From Poteriospumella lacustris (taxonomy: Eukaryota > Sar > Chrysophyceae > Chromulinales > Dinobryaceae), in NCBI GenBank assembly GCA_008000375.1, contig SMOI01000444.1, positions 1 to 23,801 of the forward strand: a stretch of 23,801 nt of DNA. Reading direction: 5' to 3'. The translations under genes were made by a program, and so were the position numbers. The notes below the pieces were generated by a model that ran no database searches, had not been told where the DNA came from, and saw only the letters and a program-made list of their open reading frames with translations. Below, piece by piece: positions 1 through 8,601 of the stretch (the stretch's first letter is position 1; every line of letters starts with the position of its first letter).

Positions 1-2
1 AT

Positions 3-394
3 TATCGCTACACGGAGAAGTACATGCAACGACCGTACGATGGAGTCGACCGCGACGCTGCAGGCCACCACAAGTCATCGCGCGGTGGTCATAGGGAAGA
101 TGCTTCAACAGCGTCAGGCAAAGGGTAAGAGTGTCGTTCGCGTCTGTTGCTCTCACGGGTCAATGACTCTTGTTGACCGTCGTTTGTTGTTCTCTCGTCT
201 ATAGCGGATTACCGGAGGGAAACAAGCTGTTTTCATTGGAAGACGTCAACGAGGAGATTCTGCGATTGGAGGAAGAGTTAAAGAAAATGAAAGTCATGCG
301 GGACCGACTGGTAGAGGCGCATTACATGTATATGAACGGTCAGTTGGACGAACTCAAGCGACAAGGGAGAGTGCACCAGGTGGCGGAACTGTAA
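3..394 (+). CDS. 3' end of an unknown gene (5' truncated), one intron
   Basis: The window opens inside a reading frame that runs from position 3 to about 124, is interrupted by an 80-nt GT-AG intron (125-204, GTAAGA donor, TATAG acceptor), and continues in frame to a TAA at 392-394. The visible 5' exon is polar and rich in His, Ser, Arg and Gly. The 3' exon encodes a strongly charged, Glu/Lys/Leu-rich segment of about 60 residues that looks like an amphipathic or coiled-coil helix (LEDVNEEILRLEEELKK) followed by a short tail ending in AEL. The family is not recognisable from this fragment and the true start lies outside the window. The splice model rests on frame continuity: without it the first frame stops just after the donor. 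Confidence 0.6.
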
Positions 395-686
395 AACACC
401 AACAATCTACTAGCTTCGACTCACCAACACCGATTGTGGGGCGACTATTCAGGATGCTTAGCAATCTGTATTCCATCAATGGACGCTATCCTTCCATTCA
501 ATGGGCGGAGTTGTTTTGGACGCCATTAACGTTGACATACTGGATACAGAACCAGAACTTACGGAGGAGCCAGGAGCATCGCACGGAAAAAATGAAACGC
601 CATGATGAGCAGGAGGAAGATTTTTCTTCGTTCTTCGTGCACCTGCATCATCCTGCATCCATCGAGGCCAGCGAATTCCGCTCCAT

Positions 687-1502
687 ATGAGAAACAAAAC
701 TGGCGGAGAGAATAATTTTCAAAGAAAGACAGCGAGTATGACGTTACGAGGCGATAAATTGGAGTTAGGTGCGTATGGGTCGTTGTCCGTGGACGATGCA
801 AAGAGTTTCATCGACAAGCATGGCCAAGAAGCATTGGCGTACACTCGTGAGAAGCTGTTGGAAGCCAAGAAGTACGCTGATGAAGGAGAATGGACATGGA
901 AAATCGGTGGATTCCTTGCCGGAGTTTCGATCGTTGTAGTTTCGGTGTTTGGATTTCTGTCCGATTTCTTTGGGCTCGCCCCCGTGAATGCTGTGCTCGA
1001 CTTGTACCTCGTTGCAATCGGTCTAATCCTCGCCGTCTTGGAATACAAGCAGCACTTTCTGACGCAACCATATTTGAATGCCTTGCGACGAGAGGCGTTG
1101 TTTCTGTATCGCCCATATGGCCGGGCGGCAATCTACTTCTTCGTTGGCTTGCTACTGATGACGTATTCAGGATTGTTCGGGAAGATGGCAGGCCTGTTTT
1201 CGGCAGTCGTAGGAGTTGTGGTGTTTTATTCATCTCGTTCCGCAATTCAACATTTGGAAACTATGCGCACCAGTATGCGAAGTGAAGCGCAAGTGACGAG
1301 CCGCTTTATGGAATTCGACAAGGACAACTCTGGAACGTTGGAAACAAAAGAGTTGGCATCTCTGTGCAAGTCTCTTGGCTCACCGTTGACGTTGAACGAG
1401 CTCGAATCTGCGATTTTCATTTTGGACAAGAACGGTGATGGTAAGATCGAACTGAACGAGTTCCTTTCGTTTTGGTTGAACCGAGACGATTCAGCTGTTT
1501 AA
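687..1502 (+). CDS. COPI-associated/Tvp15-like membrane protein with C-terminal EF-hand pair
   Basis: This 271-residue protein has four hydrophobic segments, at about residues 73-91, 99-118, 146-162 and 166-181, in the arrangement of the COPI-associated (Tvp15-like) Golgi membrane family. A cytosolic EF-hand pair follows. The first loop runs from D211 to E222 (DKDNSGTLETKE) and the second from D247 to E258 (DKNGDGKIELNE). Both keep acidic or oxygen-bearing ligands at positions 1, 3, 5 and 12 and Gly at position 6, so both should bind calcium. By family knowledge the membrane part sits in Golgi or vesicle membranes; calcium-regulated membrane traffic is my inference. A second in-frame ATG at 738 would remove a polar 17-residue leader and is an equally possible start. 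An AATAAA lies about 135 nt after the stop. Confidence 0.75.
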   Translation: MRNKTGGENNFQRKTASMTLRGDKLELGAYGSLSVDDAKSFIDKHGQEALAYTREKLLEAKKYADEGEWTWKIGGFLAGVSIVVVSVFGFLSDFFGLAPVNAVLDLYLVAIGLILAVLEYKQHFLTQPYLNALRREALFLYRPYGRAAIYFFVGLLLMTYSGLFGKMAGLFSAVVGVVVFYSSRSAIQHLETMRTSMRSEAQVTSRFMEFDKDNSGTLETKELASLCKSLGSPLTLNELESAIFILDKNGDGKIELNEFLSFWLNRDDSAV

Positions 1503-1636
1503 GCACCTCGATGAAGGAGTGCCGTCCGAGATACCGCCAATTTTGATGTATTGACCACCCTCCATTGCCGTTGTCTAGTATTATCATGTATCCTTTGTCA
1601 CAATTTTGATGTAAAGTGACAAGTAAAACCTTTTCA

Positions 1637-1642
1637 AATAAA
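1637..1642 (+). terminator. Candidate poly(A) signal of the COPI-associated/EF-hand gene
   Basis: AATAAA hexamer in AT-rich sequence about 135 nt after the stop codon at 1502, in the sense orientation. It is the only canonical hexamer I see in this 3' region. Confidence 0.35.
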
Positions 1643-1709
1643 ACCGCTTCAATTCAGCGGGCTACATGCTCTGCTGAGCGAGTGCATTGTCAATTAGGTC
1701 AACTCCCCC

Positions 1710-2754
1710 TCAATCATGGGTCCCGCCAGCACTTGCTGTATGCCAGTTTGGCTCGTCTAACGTAAACCGGCTGTTGTACAGCGAGGGTTTCTCAGCGGGG
1801 TCGTAGGTTGGTTGCGCCGGGTGTGACGATTTCAAGGGGAAGCCCCCGTGGTAAGTGAGTAAGTCTTCCACACTTAACCACTGAGGGACTTTCCCCTTGT
1901 CAGTCCCAGATGTCAGTTTGATCCGCATAGCAAACATACATGCAATCGTCGTTGTCCATTGTGTCCGCGCGAACGGCATTGAGCAATTCGAACGCCATTG
2001 TCTTGTCTCCCCCACACGACTGTAATGCGCCTGAAAATGCATCCGGCGCTTCCCGCAACCAGATATATTCTTTTTGGCTGTTCACCTCATCTTGGGCTTT
2101 GCCAAGCAATAAATGCACTTCGTTTGATATTCTCTCCTCTGCGCAATCCCACTTACGGAAATACGAAGTGTACAGATGGGCTACGGTTAATTTCAGCATA
2201 AACATAAGTTTAGTGCTGACGGGCAAAAACGGAGCATCTCTTAAATATTCAAGAAATCTCTTGATGTCAGAGTCAGCTGTATCCGTGATATCAATCCCGA
2301 TGGAAATAATTTCATAGATTGTAGGCTCGCTCATTGCATCGTGTACAATGACGACCTTGTTGTTGGGAAATTCAAACCCACTCAACGATAAATAGCGCCT
2401 AGTGTACTTTAGCGAAATGAATGACTTCATGTTCGGGGGAAGCTTTGACAAATTTGTCGGATAGATGATACGCGCATTGCAGTTATCATTCGAAGTTTCC
2501 GTGTGTGATATGATTCGTTGAGAATCATCGACCTGGCGAACCCTCAAGTACTGTCCTTTCGGCCCAAGGGAAAAATCGTCTGTATCATAGTAATGGTCCA
2601 CATGTGTGGCAACAGTAGGCATTTCACTGAACTTTCCTTTTGTATCTGGACTGCGAAAAAATCGAATCTTTAGTACACGTTGCTGTTCGATCTCAACAAT
2701 ATCCCCGCAATACTTGTCAGCAATGACATTCACATCTTCATCAAAATTTTCCAT
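1710..2754 (-). CDS. Possible CYTH-like (triphosphate tunnel fold) protein, probable 3' intron
   Basis: From the ATG at 2754 the main frame runs 284 codons to a TGA at 1900. The region HVDHYYDTDDFSL...GQYLRVRQ resembles the strand pair of CYTH/CyaB-like proteins (a Y-Y-D-T turn followed by LRxR). A later strand, YEIISIGIDI, and a helix fit the second half of that fold. The classic ExExK motif is not clean, so catalysis is doubtful. Near the end a strong GTATGT donor at 1939 can splice to an AAG acceptor at 1873 (67-nt intron with a CTGAC branch-like site). This opens the frame VEDLLTYHGGFPL..., ending at a TGA at 1710, and gives about 325 residues. The unspliced product ends at 1900. The family call is weak; the presence of a gene is fairly secure. 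Confidence 0.45.
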
Positions 2755-3339
2755 CCTCGTTGATAAGTGTCCTTTTCGAAGTGACTCACAGTGAAAATCG
2801 TTCTTCTTATTTATTAGCGAAAAGCGGCAGACCTGTCTGTGTCAGGCCCTCAGGCCCTCAGGACCTGCGGAGTCGAACATCGAGGATAGGACGACTGGGA
2901 ATTGGGAATGCAAGAGTCATCAGTCGGTGACACATGTCTTGGGAAATCGTAGGAAAGAAGAGGGACGCAAATCGACTGATTATATCACAGCAAACCATAT
3001 GTTTGCTGAAAGCGCCCACTTTTACCTGTTGTTTGGAGACTGATATATTCATGGAGAAATCATTTCATTCACGTTCGCGCGCTTTTACCAGCTTGTCTTC
3101 GGAATTAGCAGCTTGTCTTACCAGAAGTCCTGCATCACAAAGAAAGTAAACCACCCTTTTCTCTGCCCATTGCGACCTGCATTATTAAAATACACGGTTG
3201 ATGACAAACAGGTGTCTCAGTCAGTTTCTCAGTGTTACAGCTTCGGTAAATCATCTGTCTACTCAGCACGGGGCATGTGGTTCTCGTAATACCACTAAAA
3301 CGTCTTGAACACCACAGATTAGAAATAAAATATCACTTC
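2755..3339. other. Intergenic region upstream of the CYTH-like gene and downstream of the Nudix gene
   Basis: No convincing gene. The longest open frame here (2934-3149, +) has no recognisable features. The region contains a perfect 8-bp inverted repeat with a 5-nt spacer (CAGCAAAC at 2988-2995 and GTTTGCTG at 3001-3008), about 235 nt upstream of the CYTH-like ATG. It also holds a small CAGGCCCT tandem at about 2846-2866 and two copies of AGCTTGTCTT near 3090-3120. The sequence should include the promoter of the gene at 2754 and the 3' UTR of the gene at 3340. Confidence 0.5.
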
Positions 3340-4122
3340 TCAGCGGGATAGCTTGAGCGGGATCCCAAGTTCAATCAATTTCTGAAAGCCCAGCATCACC
3401 GTAAACGTTGACACCACATTCATGTTTCCCTTTTGCATCAAATCCATCATTTGATTGTACGAAACATTGTGATGAATGGAAATAAACTCTTCGTCATCCA
3501 ACGCGCGAGGATTTAACACAGGCTGACAATCCAATGCCATGAATGGTAGGAAATTGTTATTCGAATACTTGTCTAATGGCATCATGGTCCCGGCTTCCTC
3601 CAATAACGGATACCAGCGATCAGTCTGCAATTGAGCTTCTTCCTCCAGCTCAAACTTGGCCGCTTCTAATGCGGAGTTATGCTTACCATCTTCGCACATG
3701 CCAGCAACAGTTCCGTAGAGGAAACGTTCCGGCCCGGGATGATACTCGCGAATCAATGTTCCAGTGGCGCTTGCTGAATCCCAAACGAACACAACGACGC
3801 TCAAGTGCTTTTGATGCACAATATCAAAGTTGGCAATGTGGCCATTAGGCAATTCAACATCTCGTCGAACTATTTTTCTGTACCCGGAAAACACAACTTC
3901 CTCTCCAACTTTCCGTGTGAGTTTATCACTGTCGAAAGACAGTGGCAGAGTGAGAGTGACATTGTTTTGGGGCGAAATGCCAACTGGTTTGTCTTTGGAC
4001 GAGAAGGTTGAAAATGATGAAAGGAAAAAGGACTTCTGTCGTCCCGCAACTCGTTGCAATGCTATCATCGATAATGCGAAAAACAACAATGACGCCGACT
4101 TAAAGAATGAAAATACCACCAT
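3340..4122 (-). CDS. Nudix hydrolase, hydrophobic N-terminus
   Basis: This is a 260-residue protein from the first in-frame ATG (4120-4122); the open frame extends five codons further to a GTG that I do not use. The centre carries a Nudix box in variant form: AGMCEDGKHNS, then EAAKFELEEEAQL. The metal-binding EL-x-EE core is intact, but Phe replaces the usual Arg, Gln replaces the Gly after EE, and two extra residues lie within the box. Upstream strands (NFDIVHQKHLSVVVFVW, LIREYHPG) match ADP-ribose or sugar-nucleotide pyrophosphatase-type Nudix enzymes, which hydrolyse nucleoside diphosphate derivatives. Substrate cannot be told from sequence. The first 25 residues are hydrophobic, followed by an Arg/Lys/Ser/Phe stretch without acids, suggesting a signal peptide or organelle-targeting leader. 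The stop is a TGA at 3340. Confidence 0.75.
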   Translation of the reverse strand: MVVFSFFKSASLLFFALSMIALQRVAGRQKSFFLSSFSTFSSKDKPVGISPQNNVTLTLPLSFDSDKLTRKVGEEVVFSGYRKIVRRDVELPNGHIANFDIVHQKHLSVVVFVWDSASATGTLIREYHPGPERFLYGTVAGMCEDGKHNSALEAAKFELEEEAQLQTDRWYPLLEEAGTMMPLDKYSNNNFLPFMALDCQPVLNPRALDDEEFISIHHNVSYNQMMDLMQKGNMNVVSTFTVMLGFQKLIELGIPLKLSR

Positions 4123-4487
4123 TGACCAGACATTCACAGCGAAATTGTCTGTGCACTACAGTCCTCTGCAGTTGGTTGTTCACAATCCGCCGTTCGCGTC
4201 GTGTCGTCGAAAACTAAATGAACCTGGAACCATGAAATCATGGAGATCCGATCTGGGATCGGAGATCGGAGATCGGTCCGCCATCGTCATCATGCTCCCA
4301 GCCACGGCGGTTGATGATCATCATCCCGCACCAAGGGACTGGGGCGTTGCACGAAGGGATGTGGACGTCTCCTCTTGAAGAGGAATGAGGAATGATAGCA
4401 TCCTATTAGGTATGGACCATCCTTTTTCGTACAAATCACAATTCAATTGGGAATCCGACAGGTTCTTTTTGGCTTAAAGATACCGGC
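4123..4487. other. Shared upstream region between Nudix (-) and catalase (+)
   Basis: This 365-bp divergent promoter region holds no supported gene. At 4246-4282 there is a run of GATCGGA-type units. It contains the perfect hairpin CCGATC-tgg-GATCGG (4249-4263) followed by two further GATCGG copies. It may be a cis-element cluster or a chance low-complexity run. Confidence 0.45.
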
Positions 4488-6098
4488 ATGCAGAAAGCGA
4501 AGATTGCATTTTCACAAGCGGAAGAGAAGGCGTTGTCGACCAATGAACGGCTTCAAGCCACATTGTCGAATGGTGCACCAGTAGAGTCTCTGTCAGCCTC
4601 TGTTTCAACGGGGCTCGCGGGCGATCTGACTTTTCAAGATGCTCCACTACTTGATTCTCTATTCGCGCTGGATCGAGAGAGAATTCCAGCTAGGGTAGTC
4701 CACGGAAAAGGCGCCGGCGCATTCGGGTTTTTCGAAGTGACTTCTCCCGAAATAGCGAAATACTGCAAGGCTAAGCTGTTTTCTGAAATTGGAAAGAAGA
4801 CACCAATGGCAGTTCGATTCTCCCAACCGACAGGCGATCCTGGCAGCCCTGACACTGTTCGGGATTTGAGAGGCTTTGCGATGAAGTTCTACACGGACGA
4901 GGGAAACTGGGATTTGGTCGCGAACAACTCTCCTATTTTCTTCATCCGCGATCCAATATTGTTCCCGAGCTGGGTTCATGCATTCAAAAGGAACCCGGTT
5001 ACCAACCTAAAGGACCCAAACAGCTTTTGGGACTTCTTAACCTTACGACCCGAGTCCATGCACCAAACGCTCCTCTTGTTTTCTGATCGAGCAATTACAG
5101 CAAGCTATCGACACATGAACGGATACGGTTCGCATACCTTCAAAACGGTGAATGACTCTGGAGAATCGTTCTACGTGAAGTGGCATGTGAAGTCGAGTCT
5201 CGGTTGCAAGGGCTTAAGTTTCGAAGAATCCGTTCGGTTGGCTGGTTCTGACCCAGACTTCTACACACGAGACCTGTACGAAGCAATTCATCAAGGGGAT
5301 TACCCAACGTGGACCATGTTCATTCAAGTTATGACCGAGGATAAAGCCGAAGAGATGCCTTTCAATCCTTTTGACTTAACCAAAGTGTGGTACCATGACG
5401 ATTTCCCCCTGATCGAAGTCGGAAAAGTGACCTTGAACAGAAACGCGACCAATTACTTTACTGAAGTCGAGCAAATGGCATTTTCTCCGTCATTTCTTGT
5501 TCCTGGAATCCAACCATCTCCGGATAAGATGCTGCAAGCCCGCCTGTTCAGCTATCCAGATACTCATCACCATCGTCTCGGGCCAAACTATATGAAGATT
5601 CCAGTCAACTGCCCAATGAATGCAAAGGTTGCAAACTACAGACGCGATGGCTTGATGTGTGTGGATTCGAATGGTGATGGATTGCCGAACTATTTTCCCA
5701 ACAGCTTTTGTGGACCCTCACCAAATCCGCAAGTCGCACGGGTACCCACGAAGATTTCTCGATGGCAAACAGAAGTCCCTCCAAGTCGACTGGATACCGG
5801 GGATGACGACAATTTTACTCAGCCAAGATTGTTTTTCACCAAAGTGTTGAACGAAGAAGAACGCTGCACTTTGGCAACAAATATTGTCTTGCATTTGAAA
5901 TACGCGGCGGACTTTCTTCAACTTCGAGCTCTTCGAATCTTTTACGAAATTGATCAGCACTTAGGGGATTTAGTGAAAGAGCAGCTCGAAAACCAATTGC
6001 AAACCAAGATGAAGTTGGACTTATCGATGCCGAGCCCTCACAGTGTTGCGAATACACTCTCTCCTCCCGCCCCTTCTGCGAAAAAGACATCTGTTTAA
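4488..6098 (+). CDS. Heme catalase (monofunctional, clade-type KatA/CAT)
   Basis: This 536-residue protein disproportionates hydrogen peroxide to water and oxygen. The active-site block LDRERIPARVVHGKGAGAFG carries the distal His72. WDLVANNSPIFFIRDP carries the essential Asn147. RLFSYPDTHHHRLGPNY carries the proximal heme ligand Tyr356 with the conserved Arg four residues before it. Length fits a small-subunit catalase; there is no large C-terminal domain. The usual DTHRHRLG is DTHHHRLG here, a mild change outside the catalytic residues. The C-terminus (KKTSV) is not a canonical SKL-type peroxisome signal, so location is unclear. The start is the first ATG of the frame; the N-terminal 45 residues are variable. 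No intron is needed. An AATAAA lies about 130 nt after the stop. Confidence 0.97.
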   Translation: MQKAKIAFSQAEEKALSTNERLQATLSNGAPVESLSASVSTGLAGDLTFQDAPLLDSLFALDRERIPARVVHGKGAGAFGFFEVTSPEIAKYCKAKLFSEIGKKTPMAVRFSQPTGDPGSPDTVRDLRGFAMKFYTDEGNWDLVANNSPIFFIRDPILFPSWVHAFKRNPVTNLKDPNSFWDFLTLRPESMHQTLLLFSDRAITASYRHMNGYGSHTFKTVNDSGESFYVKWHVKSSLGCKGLSFEESVRLAGSDPDFYTRDLYEAIHQGDYPTWTMFIQVMTEDKAEEMPFNPFDLTKVWYHDDFPLIEVGKVTLNRNATNYFTEVEQMAFSPSFLVPGIQPSPDKMLQARLFSYPDTHHHRLGPNYMKIPVNCPMNAKVANYRRDGLMCVDSNGDGLPNYFPNSFCGPSPNPQVARVPTKISRWQTEVPPSRLDTGDDDNFTQPRLFFTKVLNEEERCTLATNIVLHLKYAADFLQLRALRIFYEIDQHLGDLVKEQLENQLQTKMKLDLSMPSPHSVANTLSPPAPSAKKTSV

Positions 6099-6415
6099 GG
6101 CGGATTGCCTCACAGAGCTTGATAAAAATATTCGTCTCAGCTGTTTGAACAATTTCCCTGTTGACAATACATCTGCCTGCGCGGAATTCATCGAGTAACA
6201 ATTAACAGAAGACTATGCGAGAATCACTTCAATAAATTAAGTGCATGTAACGTAAATCATTTGAGAAAGTCAGCATTCGACCATATCAAAGAAACGGTTA
6301 AGAGCAACTTGAATACAATGAACACGAGGGATACTGCGCACGCAGTTCTGTGCAGGGAAAACTATAATCCAAGATTGTGGGCTGTTGGATATCTACAATG
6401 TCAACGTCATGAAAC
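6099..6415. other. Convergent 3' region between catalase and cathepsin copy A
   Basis: This 317-bp AT-rich stretch lies between two converging genes and holds the 3' UTRs. A canonical AATAAA for catalase is at 6231-6236. No gene or structured RNA is evident. Confidence 0.5.
6231..6236 (+). terminator. Candidate poly(A) signal of catalase
   Basis: AATAAA hexamer about 130 nt downstream of the catalase stop, at a distance similar to that of the candidate signal downstream of the COPI-associated gene. Confidence 0.4.
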
Positions 6416-7610
6416 TTAAGGGGTGCTTGCACCAAGAGGATAAGAGGAATCGAACAAGATGCCGCAAGTGCCGCACACAGTCTGAGGCTCATCCTGGCCA
6501 TCGCAAGCATTGCCATCATGAGGAGTGATGTCAGTTCCACAAAGCTGTTCCTCCTCGTCGAAGCGAGCGACACGGATGTAACCTTGCTCACCCCAAGAAG
6601 CGGACCAAGAGTTGCGCACCAACCAGTACTTCTGACCGTTGTCCTCGCCGTAACCCATCAACACGACAGCGTGGTCGATGTCAGGGTTCTTCTGGTTGCA
6701 GCCATTGAAGATACCACCATGATAACCTGACCAATTCGATGCATCGACAGACACAGCGACGGGGCCCACATTGGCGATGGCGTTCATCAAGGCGGTGTAG
6801 TTGTTCTCAGGCAACTTCACGAAATCTTCAATAGTTGCCACAGGGTGTGCTCTGTCGGGGATGTTGCAAGCAGAATTCTCGCCATAGTAAGCCAGGTAAG
6901 AGTACTGGAACTCCTCGAATAATCCATCACTCTTGGCGACATAATCGAAGGCGATCTCAGCAGTCGCACCGTTGCATCCGCCGGAGCCACCGCAGTTGTT
7001 GGGGTTAGGAGAGCACATGGCGATTTGCTGAGGGCTCAAGTCGAAGAGAAGACCAGTGCTGATGGCCACATGGGACTCAATGACGGCAGTTGCAGCAAAC
7101 GCCCAACAAGAACCGCAGTAACCTTGATCCTTCACAGCAGTGGTAAGGGCTACGCAAGAAAGCAACCGTCAAGCAAACGTTCCGTAATAAAACAGAACAG
7201 TGGGAATCTTTACCTTTCTTACGCCAGTCAACTTCCTTGGGAAGCTGGGAGACATGGACCATTTTGAAATCGCTGGGGAGAGGCTTCTCGTTGCCCAACG
7301 ACTGTGCTCCTTTCACGCGGGCGATTTCGCGAGCGACGCCTTTAGAGCGGCCGCGGTTAACGTTCTTTTCCTTGGGGGTCATGGCAGAATATTTGTTGAT
7401 GGTTTCCTGCCATCCAGCATTTTTGGCATTGTGGACCTTTACGCGAGCCAATTCAGCATTGAAAATTTGACGACGGTTGGCAATTTCGGACTCGGGATAG
7501 GACAATTTGTAGTCCTTGACGAATTGTTCGAAGGAATAAGTTTCCAAATTGCGAGTTCGTGCTGCGAGGGCAACAGAGGCCACCAACAAAAATGAGAAGG
7601 CAGATAACAT
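6416..7610 (-). CDS. Cathepsin L-like cysteine protease (papain family C1A), copy A, one intron
   Basis: Exons are 7214-7610 and 6416-7149, with a 64-nt GT-AG intron at 7150-7213 (GTAAAG donor). The product is a 376-residue preproenzyme. Residues 1-16 are a signal peptide (MLSAFSFLLVASVALA). An I29-type inhibitor prodomain follows (SFEQF...INKYSAMT), then the mature peptidase beginning near PKEVDWR. The oxyanion Gln141 and nucleophile Cys147 lie in QGYCGSCWAF, the catalytic His292 in DHAVVLMGYG and Asn312 in RNSW. The tail adds a Cys-rich extension ending CGTCGILFDSSYPL, shared with copy B. It should act in lysosome-like vacuoles or be secreted. The start is the first in-frame ATG; the frame extends upstream only to a GTG. 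Exon 2 is nearly identical in patches to copy B at 11155-12276, while exon 1 is clearly diverged. Confidence 0.9.
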
Positions 7611-7935
7611 GATAGACTTGATAGAAAACCTGCTCACTTAATGAAAAGAGAGTGATTAGCTCTCTGAAATAAATAAAGGCCCACCCACATTTGGCATTCG
7701 AAGCTGGTGTGTCCTGTTTGGCGTTGTCTGCTGTGCGACACGACAGAGTGAAGAAAGTCGTTGCGGTTGACGGTGGTCCATTTTTGACGCCTACAAAGGC
7801 GCCGAATTACTTGGGCATATCGTACTATGAACAAACAAACACCTGCCATTTGCATTTACAAATCCTGATCTATCCGATACTGATTCATCAGCTTGATATA
7901 TTTTGTTGTCATTGAAGCAATTCCCCAAAGAAATC
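7611..7935. other. Divergent upstream region of cathepsin A (-) and TLC gene (+)
   Basis: This 325-bp region lies between two divergent start codons and should contain both promoters. An open frame at 7691-7915 (+) shows no recognisable protein features. A short upstream coding exon of the TLC gene cannot be excluded, because the TLC product is on the short side for its family. Confidence 0.4.
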
Positions 7936-8601
7936 ATGAAAGCAAAGAAAGCATCTGGTCAGGCAAATCATGGTCCCGGGATGGCTTTCTTTTTGCACGA
8001 TCTTTACAACATCCTTTGCGTCGCAGTTGTGGTGATACTTGATTCCTACTATTTGTTCAAGTCTACCGATTGGGATTTGATTGGAACGAATATGCTGGGG
8101 GAAACAATCCGACCGATGTTTGATTTCATGTGGTACTTTTTCGCGGTGTATATGGTCATCGATACCTTGTGGGTGTATTCTATGCCTCATGTGGCAGCAG
8201 CAGGGGCCACACCGATCATCATTCACCATATCTTAACCCTTATTTACATCATGGTTCCATTTTATATTCCCCAGTTTCATTGGCACACTGGAGTTGTTCT
8301 GTTGGTAGAAACCAACACATTCCTGCTCACACTGCGCCGTAACATTGTCGCAGAATCACTTTTGTTTCAAATCATTAACATTCTATTTTTGATTACCTGG
8401 ATACTGATGAGATTAGTCTTGTTCCCGTGCCTGTGTGTGTTTTTCTACTTCGAATGGCATCGCTATTCTGCAGATGTCGGGACGTTTGCCAATTTGTTCG
8501 TTTTGGGCTTAGTCATGCAGATATTGCTAACAGGCATGGGATTAAAATGGACTTACGACTTGGCAGGGAAGTACTTTCCCAAAAGTGATAAATCGTCGTA
8601 G
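7936..8601 (+). CDS. TLC-domain (TRAM/LAG1/CLN8) multi-pass membrane protein
   Basis: This is a 221-residue protein from the first in-frame ATG; the open frame begins earlier only through a TTG. It has six or so hydrophobic segments: about 23-41, 63-82, 92-111, 116-133, 142-170 and 183-202. The centre reads PIIIHHILTLIYI, then LLVETNTFLLTLRR. The conserved His-His pair (97-98), the Glu at 125 and the following Leu/Arg stretch are the pattern of TLC-domain proteins of the TMEM56/TLCD type. By family knowledge these are ER or plasma-membrane proteins linked to lipid sensing or synthesis. The ceramide synthase Lag1 motif with its extra acidic residues is not present, so I do not call it a ceramide synthase. 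Its length is at the low end of the family, so a missed upstream exon is possible. Confidence 0.65.
   Translation: MKAKKASGQANHGPGMAFFLHDLYNILCVAVVVILDSYYLFKSTDWDLIGTNMLGETIRPMFDFMWYFFAVYMVIDTLWVYSMPHVAAAGATPIIIHHILTLIYIMVPFYIPQFHWHTGVVLLVETNTFLLTLRRNIVAESLLFQIINILFLITWILMRLVLFPCLCVFFYFEWHRYSADVGTFANLFVLGLVMQILLTGMGLKWTYDLAGKYFPKSDKSS

Noticed and set aside
436-690. Small ORFs between the first two genes on both strands
   Set aside because: Too short, overlapping each other, and without recognisable features; more likely UTR and promoter.
2934-3149. A 71-codon plus-strand frame
   Set aside because: No domain, signal peptide or conserved pattern, and no support from splice signals or neighbours.
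3830-4378. A 182-codon plus-strand frame opposite the Nudix gene
   Set aside because: Most of it lies antisense to the Nudix coding sequence and the rest is in the promoter region; its composition does not look like a folded protein.
6031-6098. Possible peroxisomal targeting signal at the catalase C-terminus
   Set aside because: The last residues, KKTSV, do not fit the usual SKL-like tripeptide.
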